NCBI RefSeq assembly: GCF_008087625.1
Contig: NZ_CP042997.1
Location: 4,836,001-4,900,000 of the forward strand
Length of the DNA: 64,000 nt
From: Aquisphaera giovannonii
Lineage (GTDB): Bacteria; Planctomycetota; Planctomycetia; Isosphaerales; Isosphaeraceae
Direction of reading: 5' to 3'
Position 1 is the stretch's first letter. Every line of letters begins with the position of its first letter. Positions 15,869 to 24,165 of the stretch are shown here, piece by piece. The notes beneath the pieces are model-generated. The model made no database searches. It was not told the origin of the DNA and saw only the letters and a program-made list of their open reading frames with translations. The position numbers were made by a program, and so were the translations under genes.

Positions 15869-17950
15869 ATGCGGCGATTCATCCCCGGGGGGACCCGGGC
15901 GCTCCAAGCCCTGGCCATCTTGCTGGCCCTGGCCCAGGTCCAGGCGGACGCCGCGTCCAAGAAGAAGGAGCCCCCGCCGCCCAAGACGGACGAGACCGTC
16001 GGCGACCTCGCCTTCGTCCCCCAGGCGGGCGAGACCAAGGTGGAGGGCGTGGGCCTGGTGTCCAACCTGGAGAACACCGGCGTGGACCCGCCGCCGTCGT
16101 GGTATCGCACCCAGCTCGTGGAAGAGATGGGCAAGGCGATGATCGACCACCCCAACAAGATCCTGGCCGACCCCCGGTTCGCGATGGTCGTCGTCCGGAT
16201 GACGATCCGCACCGGCGCCAGCCCGGAGGACCGCTTCGACGTGGAGGTCGAGGTCCCGCCCGCCTGCGGCACCAAGAGCCTCGCCGGCGGCTACCTCATG
16301 ATGACCCGGCTCCGCGAGGTCATGGTCGCCGGCGGCAGCCCGCGGACCAGCCAGGACCTCGCCCTGGCGCAGGGGCCGGTCATGATCGGCAACGAGAAGG
16401 ACCCGAACAACCCGAAGGTCGGCCGGGTGCTCGGCGGCGGCAAGGTGAAGAAGGAGACGCCCTTCACCCTGGTCATCATGGAGAACCGCCGCAGCTTCCG
16501 CACGGCAAAGATGCTGGAGACGGTCATCAACGCCCGGTTCCACCAGAGCGAGGCCGGCACCCAGAAGGGGGCGGCCACCGGCAAGACCGACGGCCACCTG
16601 ACCCTCAAGGTCCCCACCACCTACCACCAGAACCAGCTCCGCTTCTTCCGGGTCGTCCAGCTCCTGCCCATGATCGACACGCCCGAGCTGCGGGAGCGGC
16701 GGATGGCCGCCTGGGGCAAGGAGCTGCTGGACCCCAAGACCAGCGGCGTCGCCGCGATGAAGCTGGAGGGTCTGGGGCCCTCCGCGGGCGAGGTGCTCCG
16801 GCAGGGCCTCAAGAGCGACAACGCCCAGGTCCGGTTCTTCTCCGGCGAGTCGCTCGCGTACCTCGACGACCCGTCGGGGGCCGACGCCCTGGGCGACACC
16901 GCGGCCAAGATGCCCCAATTCCGGGCCTACGCCCTGGCCGCGCTGGCCGCCATGGACCAGAACGCCTCGCACATGAAGCTCCGCAAGCTGATGGACGAGC
17001 CCGACGTCGAGGTCCGCTACGGCGCCTTCAACGCCCTGCGGACCCTCGACCCGAACGACCCGGCGCTGGGGCGGGTGGGGATCCTGGACCAGCCGCGGAA
17101 GGAGGAGGACGAGGCCGACGAGGAGGCGCCCGACGCCATGGCCGTCGCGCTGGCCTCGGCGTCGCAGCGGGCCCGCCCGGAGGACCCCTTCGCCCTCTAC
17201 ATCGTGGACTCCGAGGGCCCGCCGATGGTCCACGTCTCGCGGTCCCGCCGGTCGGAGATCGTGGTCTTCGGCCGGGACCAGAAGCTCCTGCCGCCGATCG
17301 TCCTGGGGACCGGGGCCATCCTCCTGAACGCGTCGGACAACAATGAGGAGGTCGAGATCTCCAAGATCGTCCCCAGCCGGGGCGGCGACTCCGACCTGAA
17401 GTACCGGACGTCGCTGGACGTCGGCGAGGTGGTCCGCCGCGTCAGCAACCTCGGGGCCAGCTACCCCGAGGTGGTCGCCATCCTGGAGGCGGCCAACCGC
17501 CAGAAGAACCTCCCCGGCTCGCTCGCGATCGACGCGGTCCCGGTCACGACCCCGGCCTACTTCGAGGCCGCGATCCTGGGCAAGGACTCGACGAAGCCCG
17601 ACAAGGCGGTGAAGCAGGCCTCGGCGAAGGCCGAGAAGCCCGCCTCCAGGCTCCGCCGGCTCCTGCGGCTCGGCCGCGGCGACGACGGCGAGGGGGACGC
17701 GACGGCCGCCTCCGTCGACAAGGACAAGGGCAAGGGCAAGGACGCCGACGCGACCGCCTCCGCGTCGCCGAAGGCCCCCGGGGCCGGCGCCGACGCGGAC
17801 AAGGCCGGGTCGGGCCCCGCCGCCAAGAAGGACCCGTCGGTGCAGAAGGCCGGCACCGAGGCCGAGGCCGGGGCGGACGACGGCGACGGCCCCTCGTCGC
17901 GGCCCCGCCTGTTCAACCTCTTCCGGCGGCGGCCGTCGGGCGGGTCCTGA
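15869..17950 (+). CDS. FlgI-like (flagellar P-ring related) exported protein with HEAT-like region
   Basis: A 693-residue protein. ATG 15869 has AAGGAG 8 bp upstream and begins a signal peptide (ALQALAILLALAQVQADAAS). Residues ~50-260 follow the FlgI order: VEGVGLVSNLENTG (FlgI GxGLVxGLxGTGD), MVVVRMTIRTGASPEDRFDV, TKSLAGGYLMMTRL (KSLxGGxLLxTPL), LALAQGPVMIG (AIAQG) and a FRTAKMLETVINARF helix. Helical repeats follow (~270-400), then a second globular part and a Lys/Ala/Asp-rich tail ending in Arg-rich FNLFRRR. FlgI is normally about 370 residues and forms the periplasmic ring of the flagellar motor. No other flagellar gene is present, so a non-flagellar envelope role is likely (inference). 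Confidence 0.75.
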   Translation: MRRFIPGGTRALQALAILLALAQVQADAASKKKEPPPPKTDETVGDLAFVPQAGETKVEGVGLVSNLENTGVDPPPSWYRTQLVEEMGKAMIDHPNKILADPRFAMVVVRMTIRTGASPEDRFDVEVEVPPACGTKSLAGGYLMMTRLREVMVAGGSPRTSQDLALAQGPVMIGNEKDPNNPKVGRVLGGGKVKKETPFTLVIMENRRSFRTAKMLETVINARFHQSEAGTQKGAATGKTDGHLTLKVPTTYHQNQLRFFRVVQLLPMIDTPELRERRMAAWGKELLDPKTSGVAAMKLEGLGPSAGEVLRQGLKSDNAQVRFFSGESLAYLDDPSGADALGDTAAKMPQFRAYALAALAAMDQNASHMKLRKLMDEPDVEVRYGAFNALRTLDPNDPALGRVGILDQPRKEEDEADEEAPDAMAVALASASQRARPEDPFALYIVDSEGPPMVHVSRSRRSEIVVFGRDQKLLPPIVLGTGAILLNASDNNEEVEISKIVPSRGGDSDLKYRTSLDVGEVVRRVSNLGASYPEVVAILEAANRQKNLPGSLAIDAVPVTTPAYFEAAILGKDSTKPDKAVKQASAKAEKPASRLRRLLRLGRGDDGEGDATAASVDKDKGKGKDADATASASPKAPGAGADADKAGSGPAAKKDPSVQKAGTEAEAGADDGDGPSSRPRLFNLFRRRPSGGS

Positions 17951-18637
17951 CCGTCGCCGGCGAGATGGACCGAAGCGGCCGGCCGGGGCCCCCGCCCCCG
18001 GCCGGCCCGATCCCGCACCTCCCCGCCCCCCGCGAAATCCGGGCGATCCCCCACGCCCCCCGCCCTCGACGCAAGCCCGCCCCTTCGCGAAGAATTCACA
18101 ACCCGACCAGCCCCGCGGATCGGCCCCTTGGAGCAAGTATCCGGACCCCTCCTAAAGTCCCACGCCGCGCGGTTCGAATATTAGTCGTGACGGTCAGGTC
18201 CGCTACGGCGAGGCGAGGGGGCGAAAGCCACGGCCCTCGGATGGCCCAGGACCGAGCCGCTCCCCGCATCCCCGTGCGGGGAGGCCTTTCGACCTCTATC
18301 GGAGGGAGTCGGGCCCCGATCGGTCTCGGAACGTGCTGAGGCAGGCGGCCTTCGCGTCGCGGCGGGTCGGGCCCGGAGGGGCCCGGGGCGTCGCGGCGGA
18401 GGACGGTCGGGCCCGGGGCATGGTGGAGGTCGGGGGAGGGGCCTGCGCGTCACTGCACGGTCACGGAGGCGGTCGCGGCCGACGACGGCCGGTCCGGCCC
18501 CCCGCGAGGGGGCTCCCGGGTCGTGCCCGCCGGAGGGCACGGCTTCCGCGCCCGGCGACGCGCCGGCCAGGTTCTCAGGCGGAGGGAAAGGAAGCCTCCG
18601 CAGTCTCGCACCCAACAGGGCGAGTGGAGTCCTCGAG
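17951..18637. other. 687-bp gap without a recognised gene
   Basis: No coding pattern or known RNA was recognised. A less G+C-rich pocket at about 18090-18190 (GAAGAATTCACAACC, TTCGAATATTAG) could hold the promoter of the HTH-receiver gene. The length leaves room for a long leader. Confidence 0.4.
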
Positions 18638-19213
18638 ATGAAGAAGGTGTTTACAACCGGCCAGGTGGCGAAGATCTGCAAGGTCGCGCCCCGGACCGTT
18701 TCCAAGTGGTTCGACTCGGGCCGCTTGCGTGGCTATCGAATCCCCGGCTCACAGGATCGCCGGATCCCGCGGGAACACCTCCTGCGGTTCCTCAAGGAGC
18801 ACAACATGCCCTTGGGCGATCTCGAGGCCGAGGTCTACAATAAAATCCTCGCGGTCGGCGCGGACGCCCCGCTCCAGGCCGTGCTCCGGGAGCACCTTCG
18901 CGAGAGCGACGACTTCCGGATCGAGACCGCCGCGTCGGGCTTCGAAGCCGGCATCCGCGCCGAGAGCTTCCACCCCGATTGCATCATCATCGACATGGCC
19001 CTGGGCCGCATCGAGGCCGGGCAGATCGCCCAGAACCTGCGGAAGAGCGCCGACCACCAGAAGACCATCCTCCTGGCCCTCACCAGCGACGAGCCGGGCG
19101 AGGAGGTCTTCGCGCTGGGCTTCAACGACGCCTTCAAGAAGCCCTTCGACGGCGCCCTGCTGGCCGAGCGGGTCCGCAGGCTGATCTCCCAGAAGAAGTC
19201 CGAGGAGCCCTGA
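18638..19213 (+). CDS. HTH (MerR/excisionase-type) - receiver fusion regulator
   Basis: A 191-residue protein. Residues 1-50 are a winged helix of the MerR/BldC/excisionase type (FTTGQVAKICKVAPRTVSKW then FDSGRLRGYRIPGSQDRRIP). Residues ~65-185 are a CheY-like receiver with the likely phosphoacceptor in CIIIDMALG and the conserved lysine in FKKPFDGALL. The DNA-binding part precedes the receiver, the reverse of most response regulators. The receiver lacks the usual acidic pair near its start (ILAVGADAPLQAVL), so Mg-dependent phosphorylation may be impaired. No kinase is adjacent. It probably regulates transcription; the target is unknown. A strong terminator follows. Confidence 0.85.
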   Translation: MKKVFTTGQVAKICKVAPRTVSKWFDSGRLRGYRIPGSQDRRIPREHLLRFLKEHNMPLGDLEAEVYNKILAVGADAPLQAVLREHLRESDDFRIETAASGFEAGIRAESFHPDCIIIDMALGRIEAGQIAQNLRKSADHQKTILLALTSDEPGEEVFALGFNDAFKKPFDGALLAERVRRLISQKKSEEP

Positions 19214-19300
19214 GCCATCCGGGCCCATCCGACCCGACGCGACGCGAACGGGCGTACTCCCCGAGGTACCCACGCCCATACCCGGATCCCCCGATCCGGG

Positions 19301-19364
19301 GCCGACGAGCTCGAGGCCTCCACCGGTTCCCGGCCGGGTGGAGATCCCGGGCTCGTCGGCTTTT
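19301..19364 (+). terminator. Rho-independent terminator after the HTH-receiver gene
   Basis: GCCGACGAGC (19301-19310) pairs with GCTCGTCGGC (19351-19360). Inside, GGCCTCCACC can pair with GGGTGGAG. TTTT follows at 19361-19364. It lies 88 bp after the stop codon. Confidence 0.85.
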
Positions 19365-19559
19365 CCTCGCGCCCCGTCCCCTCACCTTGACCTCCCGGCG
19401 CGGACCCCTCATCCTGTCCTGTTCGACCCGGCGGGGCGGGGCGGGGAGCTGGATTGATGGCGATCGATGATCATCGGGGCCTTGAAAGGTGCGTTCGCCG
19501 CGCACAGTCTGCCCGCTCCTCCACAATGCCTCGGGCCACACCCTACCCGGGCCGAGCTT

Positions 19560-19608
19560 CCATTCTGGTCCCCTCCCCACGGTGGGGGGAGGGGACCAGA
19601 GTGTCGCC
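19560..19608. repeat. Family C hairpin
   Basis: TGGTCCCCTCCCCACGGTGG followed by GGGGAGGGGACCAGAGTG forms a near-perfect hairpin. The rest of the gap between the terminator and the glycosyltransferase gene shows nothing recognisable. Confidence 0.55.
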
Positions 19609-19689
19609 TCCCCCACTTGTGGGGCATGACAGGCTTGCCAAGGGGGAGGGCCAGATCAGCCGCCATCCGCCCGCCTTGGAGCCGGCGCG

Positions 19690-21414
19690 ATGACCGGCGA
19701 CCCGACCGGCCCCCGCAAGCAGCCCGCGGCGGCGTCCCGATGGCTCGGGCGGCCGGCGCTGGTCCTCGGCGTCGCGTCCGGCTTGGCGGTGCTGCTGACG
19801 CTGGGCGGGCCGGGGCTGACGATCGACGAGCCGCTGGACGTCCGCCCGGGGCGGACCTACGTGGCGACGCTCCGCGCCGAGGGGCTGGGGTTCTTCTCGC
19901 GGGGCGTGGTGACGCGGGTCTTCCGCGACAACGCCGAGCACCCGCCGCTGGGCCGCTGGCTGCTCGGGATCGCCTCGACGGCCGGCGAGCCGCTGGAGGT
20001 CCTGATCCGGGGCGTGGACCCGACCGGGATCTACGTCCACTCCGGCCGGCTGGCCCCGGCGCTCGCGTTCGCGGCGCTCGTGGCGGCGGTCGCGGCCGAG
20101 GCGAGGCGGCGGTGGGGGCTCGCCGCGGGCTACGCGGCGGGGGGCTCGCTGGCCCTGATGCCCCGGGCCTTCGCGCATGCGCACCTCGGGGCGCTGGACA
20201 CGTTCCTCGCCCTCTTCTGGACGCTCGCGCTGCTCGCCGGGGCGAGGGCCCTGGAGAAGGGGGGCGTCGGCCGCTCGGCCGCGGCGGGGCTGGTCTGGGG
20301 GCTCGGCCTGCTGACGAAGCTGCACGCGTGGCTCCTCTGGCCCCTCATGGCGGGATGGGCGGCGTACCGGCTCGGGCGGCGGGCCCCCGCGGGCCTCGCC
20401 GCCTGGACGGCCGCCGGCGTCGCCGCCTTCCTGGCCGGCTGGCCGTGGCTCTGGTATGACACGGCCGCCCGCTGGGGGGCCTACTGGTGGACCTCCGTCG
20501 CCCGGACGCCCATCATGGTCGAGTACTTCGGCCGCGTCGTGGCCGACCGCGACGTCCCGTGGCACTACCCGTGGTTCTACTTCGCGGCCACGGTCCCCGT
20601 CGGCCTTCAGCTCCTGGGCCTCGCCGGCCTCGCCCGCGGCTGGAAGGGGAGGGGCGAGGACCCGTTCCCGATGCTCCTGGCCGCGAGCATCGGCCTGTTC
20701 CTGCTCCTGTTCAGCACCCGGGTGCCGGTCTACGACGGCGAGCGCCTGTTCCTGCACGTCTTCCCCGCCTGGGCCCTGCTGATCGGCCTGGGCTTCGCGG
20801 GCCTCTGGGGATGGGCGGGCGGCGAAGGCGGAGGGGGCCCGCGTGGGGGCCGCCTCCGCGCGGCGACCGCGCCGGCCGGGGCTCAACCGGTCGCCGCACG
20901 GAGGCGGCTCCTGCGGAGATCGTCCCTCGTCGCGTTCCTGGCGGTGCAGGGGGCCGGGACGCTGGGCGTCCACCCGTTCGGCCTGAGCTACTACAACCTC
21001 CTGGTCGGCGGCCTGCCGGGGGCCGAGCGGCTCGGGCTGGAGCTGACGTACTGGGGGGACGCCGTGGACCGGGTCCTCCTGGACCGGCTGGCCGCCGACG
21101 CAGGCCCGGGAGAACGCGCCGCGATCGCCCCCACGCTCTATCCCTCGCAAGGGATCGTCACCACGACCGCCGCCTTGCTGAAACGCAAGATCGTCCTCGC
21201 GGACGAGGACGCCGCGGCGACCGCCGAGTGGGTCGCCGTCTCCCGCCGCCGGGCCTACTGGAAGCCCGACCTGGCCGCCCGGCTCGCCGGCGGCCGCGGC
21301 CGGCTCGTCCTCGCGCGGTCCCGCCAGGGTGTCTGGCTGTCGGCCCTCTGGCACTTCCCGCCCCCCGCCCCGGGGACGCCGCCGGCGCCCCCGCCCGCCC
21401 CGTCGCCGCGTTGA
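19690..21414 (+). CDS. Glycosyltransferase family 39-type membrane protein
   Basis: A 574-residue multi-pass membrane protein. A first membrane segment (ALVLGVASGLAVLLTLGGPG) is followed by the extracytoplasmic loop with TIDEPLDVRPG, where a D-E pair is expected in GT-C/PMT-type enzymes, and later by NAEHPPLGRWLLG, the second acidic loop motif. At least eight further hydrophobic stretches follow, with DVPWHYPWFYFAATVPVGLQ near residue 295. The family moves sugars from polyprenyl-phosphate donors to lipid or protein acceptors on the outer face of the membrane. The moaC and polyprenyl synthetase genes follow on the same strand, but the gap suggests separate transcription. Confidence 0.82.
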   Translation: MTGDPTGPRKQPAAASRWLGRPALVLGVASGLAVLLTLGGPGLTIDEPLDVRPGRTYVATLRAEGLGFFSRGVVTRVFRDNAEHPPLGRWLLGIASTAGEPLEVLIRGVDPTGIYVHSGRLAPALAFAALVAAVAAEARRRWGLAAGYAAGGSLALMPRAFAHAHLGALDTFLALFWTLALLAGARALEKGGVGRSAAAGLVWGLGLLTKLHAWLLWPLMAGWAAYRLGRRAPAGLAAWTAAGVAAFLAGWPWLWYDTAARWGAYWWTSVARTPIMVEYFGRVVADRDVPWHYPWFYFAATVPVGLQLLGLAGLARGWKGRGEDPFPMLLAASIGLFLLLFSTRVPVYDGERLFLHVFPAWALLIGLGFAGLWGWAGGEGGGGPRGGRLRAATAPAGAQPVAARRRLLRRSSLVAFLAVQGAGTLGVHPFGLSYYNLLVGGLPGAERLGLELTYWGDAVDRVLLDRLAADAGPGERAAIAPTLYPSQGIVTTTAALLKRKIVLADEDAAATAEWVAVSRRRAYWKPDLAARLAGGRGRLVLARSRQGVWLSALWHFPPPAPGTPPAPPPAPSPR

Positions 21415-21505
21415 TCCTTTCGAATTTCGCGACAAGTCCACTAGCCTGGACATGGACGGTCCGTAGAATACTTTCAGAATGAATTGAACGGAGCCCATCG
21501 CGACC

Positions 21506-22024
21506 ATGGCCGAGCTGACGCACTTTGACGAGTCGGGGGCCAGCCGGATGGTGGACGTGTCCGGCAAGGAGGCGACCGCGCGGATGGCCCGGGCCAGCGG
21601 CTGGGTGCGGATGGCCCCGGCGACGCTGGAGCTGGTGTCGGACCGTCGGCTGGCGAAGGGGGACGTCCTGGAGGTGGCGAGGCTGGCGGGCATCATGGCG
21701 GCGAAGCGGACCGGGGAGCTGATCCCGCTCTGCCACCCGCTGGGCCTGGACGCCGTGGAGGTCCGCCTGGCCGCGGCGCCGCCGGACCGGGTGGCGATCG
21801 AGGCGACGGCGAGGCTGGTGGGCCGGACGGGCGTGGAGATGGAGGCCCTGACGGCCGTGAGCGTCGCCGCCCTGACGATCTACGACATGTGCAAGGCGGT
21901 GGACCGCGGCATGGAGATCGGCCCGATCCGGCTCGAGGAGAAGTCCGGCGGGCGGAGCGGCCACTACCGGAGGCAGGCGGCCGGGGGCGACGGCGACGGG
22001 CCGGGCGAGGGCCGGCCCCGCTAG
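21506..22024 (+). CDS. moaC: Cyclic pyranopterin monophosphate synthase MoaC
   Basis: A 172-residue protein (usual length about 160). Clear MoaC features are [20 protein letters not shown] at the start, [20 protein letters not shown] with the conserved lysine and histidine, and [20 protein letters not shown] followed by MCKAVD, which carry the catalytic Asp and Lys. With MoaA it converts GTP-derived 3',8-cyclo-dihydro-GTP to cyclic pyranopterin monophosphate, the first stable molybdopterin intermediate. The C-terminal tail after GHYRRQ is extra and low in complexity. No other moa gene is in the window. A relatively A+T-rich stretch just upstream (21416-21485) is likely to hold its promoter. 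Confidence 0.96.
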   Translation: MAELTHFDESGASRMVDVSGKEATARMARASGWVRMAPATLELVSDRRLAKGDVLEVARLAGIMAAKRTGELIPLCHPLGLDAVEVRLAAAPPDRVAIEATARLVGRTGVEMEALTAVSVAALTIYDMCKAVDRGMEIGPIRLEEKSGGRSGHYRRQAAGGDGDGPGEGRPR

Positions 22025-22073
22025 CGGGGGGCGAGGGCCGAACGACGACGGACGATCCGCGGGGGAGACGAGG

Positions 22074-23081
22074 ATGACGAGGCGACCCGTGCTCGAGATG
22101 GACGCCACCCGGCGGGCCCTGGCGGACCTGTTTGCGCCGATCCGGGACGAGCTGGCCGAGGCCGAGCGGATCTTCCGCCGCGAGCTCGAGAGCCGCTTCC
22201 CGTTCGTGCAGCAGCTCGTGGACCACTGCGGCGACTACCGGGGCAAGCGGCTCCGCCCGGCGCTGCTGCTGCTCTCGGGCCGGGCCTGCGGGGCGGTCAC
22301 CGGGGCCCACCCCGTGCTGGCCGCCGTGGTGGAGATGATCCACACCGCCACCCTGGTGCACGACGACATCCTGGACGAGTCGATGGTCCGCCGCCACGCC
22401 GCCACGGTGAACGCCGAGTGGGGCAACGAGACCGCCGTGCTCCTGGGCGACTACATGTTCACGCATGCCTTCCACCTCGCCGCCTCGCTGGAGACCACCC
22501 AGGCCTGCCGCTGGATCGGCCGGGCCACCAACCGGGTCTGCGAGGGGGAGATGCAGCAGGTCCACCACCGGGGCAACCTGGACCTGGGCGAGGACGGCTA
22601 CTTCGCGATCATCGACGGCAAGACGGCGGAGCTCACCGCCGTCTCGTGCCGCCTGGGCGCGCACTACGCCGGGGCCGACGCCGACACGTCGGAGGCGCTC
22701 GACCGCTACGGCCGCAACCTCGGGATCGCCTTCCAGATCGCCGACGACGTGCTCGACCTCTGGGGCGACGAGCGGGCCACCGGCAAGAGCCTGGGGACCG
22801 ACCTGGAGAAGCAGAAGCTCACGCTGCCGCTCATCCACCTCCTGGCCCATGCGAAGCCGGCGGCGACGGCCGCCGCCCGCCGCCTCCTGGAGCGGGCCCG
22901 GCCCGAGTGCCGCAGGGAGCTCGTCCCCCTCCTCGAGGAGGCCGGCTCGCTCGACTACGCCTGGCAGCGGGCCCGCGGCCACGTCCGCGAGGCGATCGCC
23001 GCCCTCGACGGGCTCCCCGATTCCGAGGCCGTCGCGGCGCTCCGGGTGCTCGCCGAGCTGTCCGCCCGCCGGTCCTCCTGA
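22074..23081 (+). CDS. Polyprenyl diphosphate synthase (trans-isoprenyl synthase family)
   Basis: A 335-residue protein 49 bp after moaC. The two aspartate-rich motifs are present: HDDILDE (near residue 103) in TLVHDDILDESMVRRHAATV, and ADDVLDLWGDE (near 224). YRGKRLRPALLLLSGRACG and KSLGTDLEKQKLTLPLIHLL are further conserved segments. The enzyme condenses isopentenyl diphosphate onto allylic diphosphates. The long-chain (hepta/octaprenyl) type that makes the quinone side chain is most likely, but product length cannot be read safely. No terminator is seen between moaC and this gene, so co-transcription is possible. Confidence 0.93.
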   Translation: MTRRPVLEMDATRRALADLFAPIRDELAEAERIFRRELESRFPFVQQLVDHCGDYRGKRLRPALLLLSGRACGAVTGAHPVLAAVVEMIHTATLVHDDILDESMVRRHAATVNAEWGNETAVLLGDYMFTHAFHLAASLETTQACRWIGRATNRVCEGEMQQVHHRGNLDLGEDGYFAIIDGKTAELTAVSCRLGAHYAGADADTSEALDRYGRNLGIAFQIADDVLDLWGDERATGKSLGTDLEKQKLTLPLIHLLAHAKPAATAAARRLLERARPECRRELVPLLEEAGSLDYAWQRARGHVREAIAALDGLPDSEAVAALRVLAELSARRSS

Positions 23082-23143
23082 GGCCCCGCCGCGACGCCCC
23101 GCCGCCCGTCAGGTAAAACCGCCACGGCGGGGCGCCTTTTGAA

Positions 23144-23171
23144 TTGCATCCCGGTCGTTTGGCGTTATGAT
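23144..23171 (+). promoter_or_regulatory. Candidate sigma-70-type promoter before the XRE gene
   Basis: TTGCAT (23144-23149), a 16-bp spacer, then TATGAT (23166-23171), in an unusually A+T-rich pocket for this genome. The leader to the XRE start at 23437 would be about 260 nt. A weak hairpin with TTTT at 23118-23140 just before it could end the polyprenyl synthase transcript. Confidence 0.4.
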
Positions 23172-23436
23172 GGCCGACGACCTCGGAACCCTCCCGACGG
23201 GGGACGGGGAACGCGACCGATCTCCCCGGAACGGGAGGCGCGTCGAGCCCCCACGCCGCCCCGCCCTTGCACCCTTTTCCAAGGGCCCCACGCCTGGCCG
23301 CCTTCCGGTCCCGCGCCCTCACTACGGCTTCGAGATCGCACCGCCACCGGGCTTCGACGCGACAACATCCGGGATGTCACTCAACAAAACGCAAGTCGAG
23401 CCTCCCCGCATCCGGGAGATGTCCTAGATTCCTGAC

Positions 23437-23910
23437 ATGGAACTTAAACAGAAGCTCAAGGACCTGATGGCCGCGCGGGGGCTCAACGGGCAGAAGCTCG
23501 CGAGGCTCTCCCGCGTGAGCGACTCCGAGATCTCCAGGATCCTCCAGGGGAAGTCGCGGCCGGGCCTGGACAACGCCCTGCGGCTGGCCCGGGCGCTGGG
23601 GGTCTCGCTCGACTACATCGCCGACGACGCCGCGGACGCCGAGCCCCCCGGGCCCGCCGACTCGGTCTCCCCGGACGAGCGCAAGGCCCTCAACCTCGTC
23701 CAGAAGCTGGGACCGGCCGAGGTCCTGACCATCCTCGAGAACGTCCGCTTCCTCGGCTACGAGGTCGCCATGGGCCGGCTCGTCGGCGCCAAGCCGATCA
23801 TCGAGATCGACAAGGACACCGCCCCGGTCATCGAGCCCAAGCCCGCCCCCTCCCCGGCCATCCCCGCCCCCCACGTCGCCCCGCGCGCCGCCAGCTCGGT
23901 CCCGGCCTGA
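23437..23910 (+). CDS. XRE-family transcriptional regulator
   Basis: A 157-residue protein. Residues ~3-65 form a Cro/C1-type helix-turn-helix (LKDLMAARGLNGQKLARLSR then VSDSEISRILQGKSRPGLDN and ALRLARALGVSLDYIADD). A short helical part (PDERKALNLVQKLGPAEVLT) and a Pro/Ala-rich tail follow. It binds DNA as a dimer by family analogy; targets are unknown. No Shine-Dalgarno-like sequence precedes the ATG, while TAGATT ends only 6 bp before it, so the gene may also be expressed from a nearly leaderless transcript (inference). It converges with rpoN. Confidence 0.88.
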   Translation: MELKQKLKDLMAARGLNGQKLARLSRVSDSEISRILQGKSRPGLDNALRLARALGVSLDYIADDAADAEPPGPADSVSPDERKALNLVQKLGPAEVLTILENVRFLGYEVAMGRLVGAKPIIEIDKDTAPVIEPKPAPSPAIPAPHVAPRAASSVPA

Positions 23911-23919
23911 GTTGGGACT

Positions 23920-24152
23920 AACCACAGAGGCACGGAGGACACAGAGAAGACCGGAAGAAAGGATGGGGGAGGGGAGGAACAAGGCATCAGGGCACGAGAA
24001 GCCTGCGGGAAGAGCAGGGCGAGAGGCGGGCGAATTGATCACCGGGGCGGTGGCCGTCTGGCGGGCCCCCGCCTCATTCCCTGCCGAGAAACCTTTCCCG
24101 GTTCTTCCTCTCGGTTTTCCTCTTCTCTGTGTCCTCCGTGCCTCCGTGGTGA
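23920..24152. repeat. Inverted pair of ACCACAGAGGCACGGAGGAC repeats (family D)
   Basis: ACCACAGAGGCACGGAGGAC followed by ACAGAGAAGA at 23921-23950 faces TCTTCTCTGTGTCCTCCGTG followed by CCTCCGTGGT at about 24121-24150. The two can pair across ~170 bp between the converging XRE and rpoN genes, and might end transcription from both sides. Single related copies lie near 49.10 and 50.86 kb. Confidence 0.75.
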
Positions 24153-24165
24153 GTCCCCGTCCCTC

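Noticed and set aside
15743-18136. 797-codon minus-strand frame opposite the FlgI-like gene
   Set aside because: Antisense shadow. The plus-strand gene has a ribosome-binding site, a signal peptide and a recognisable domain.
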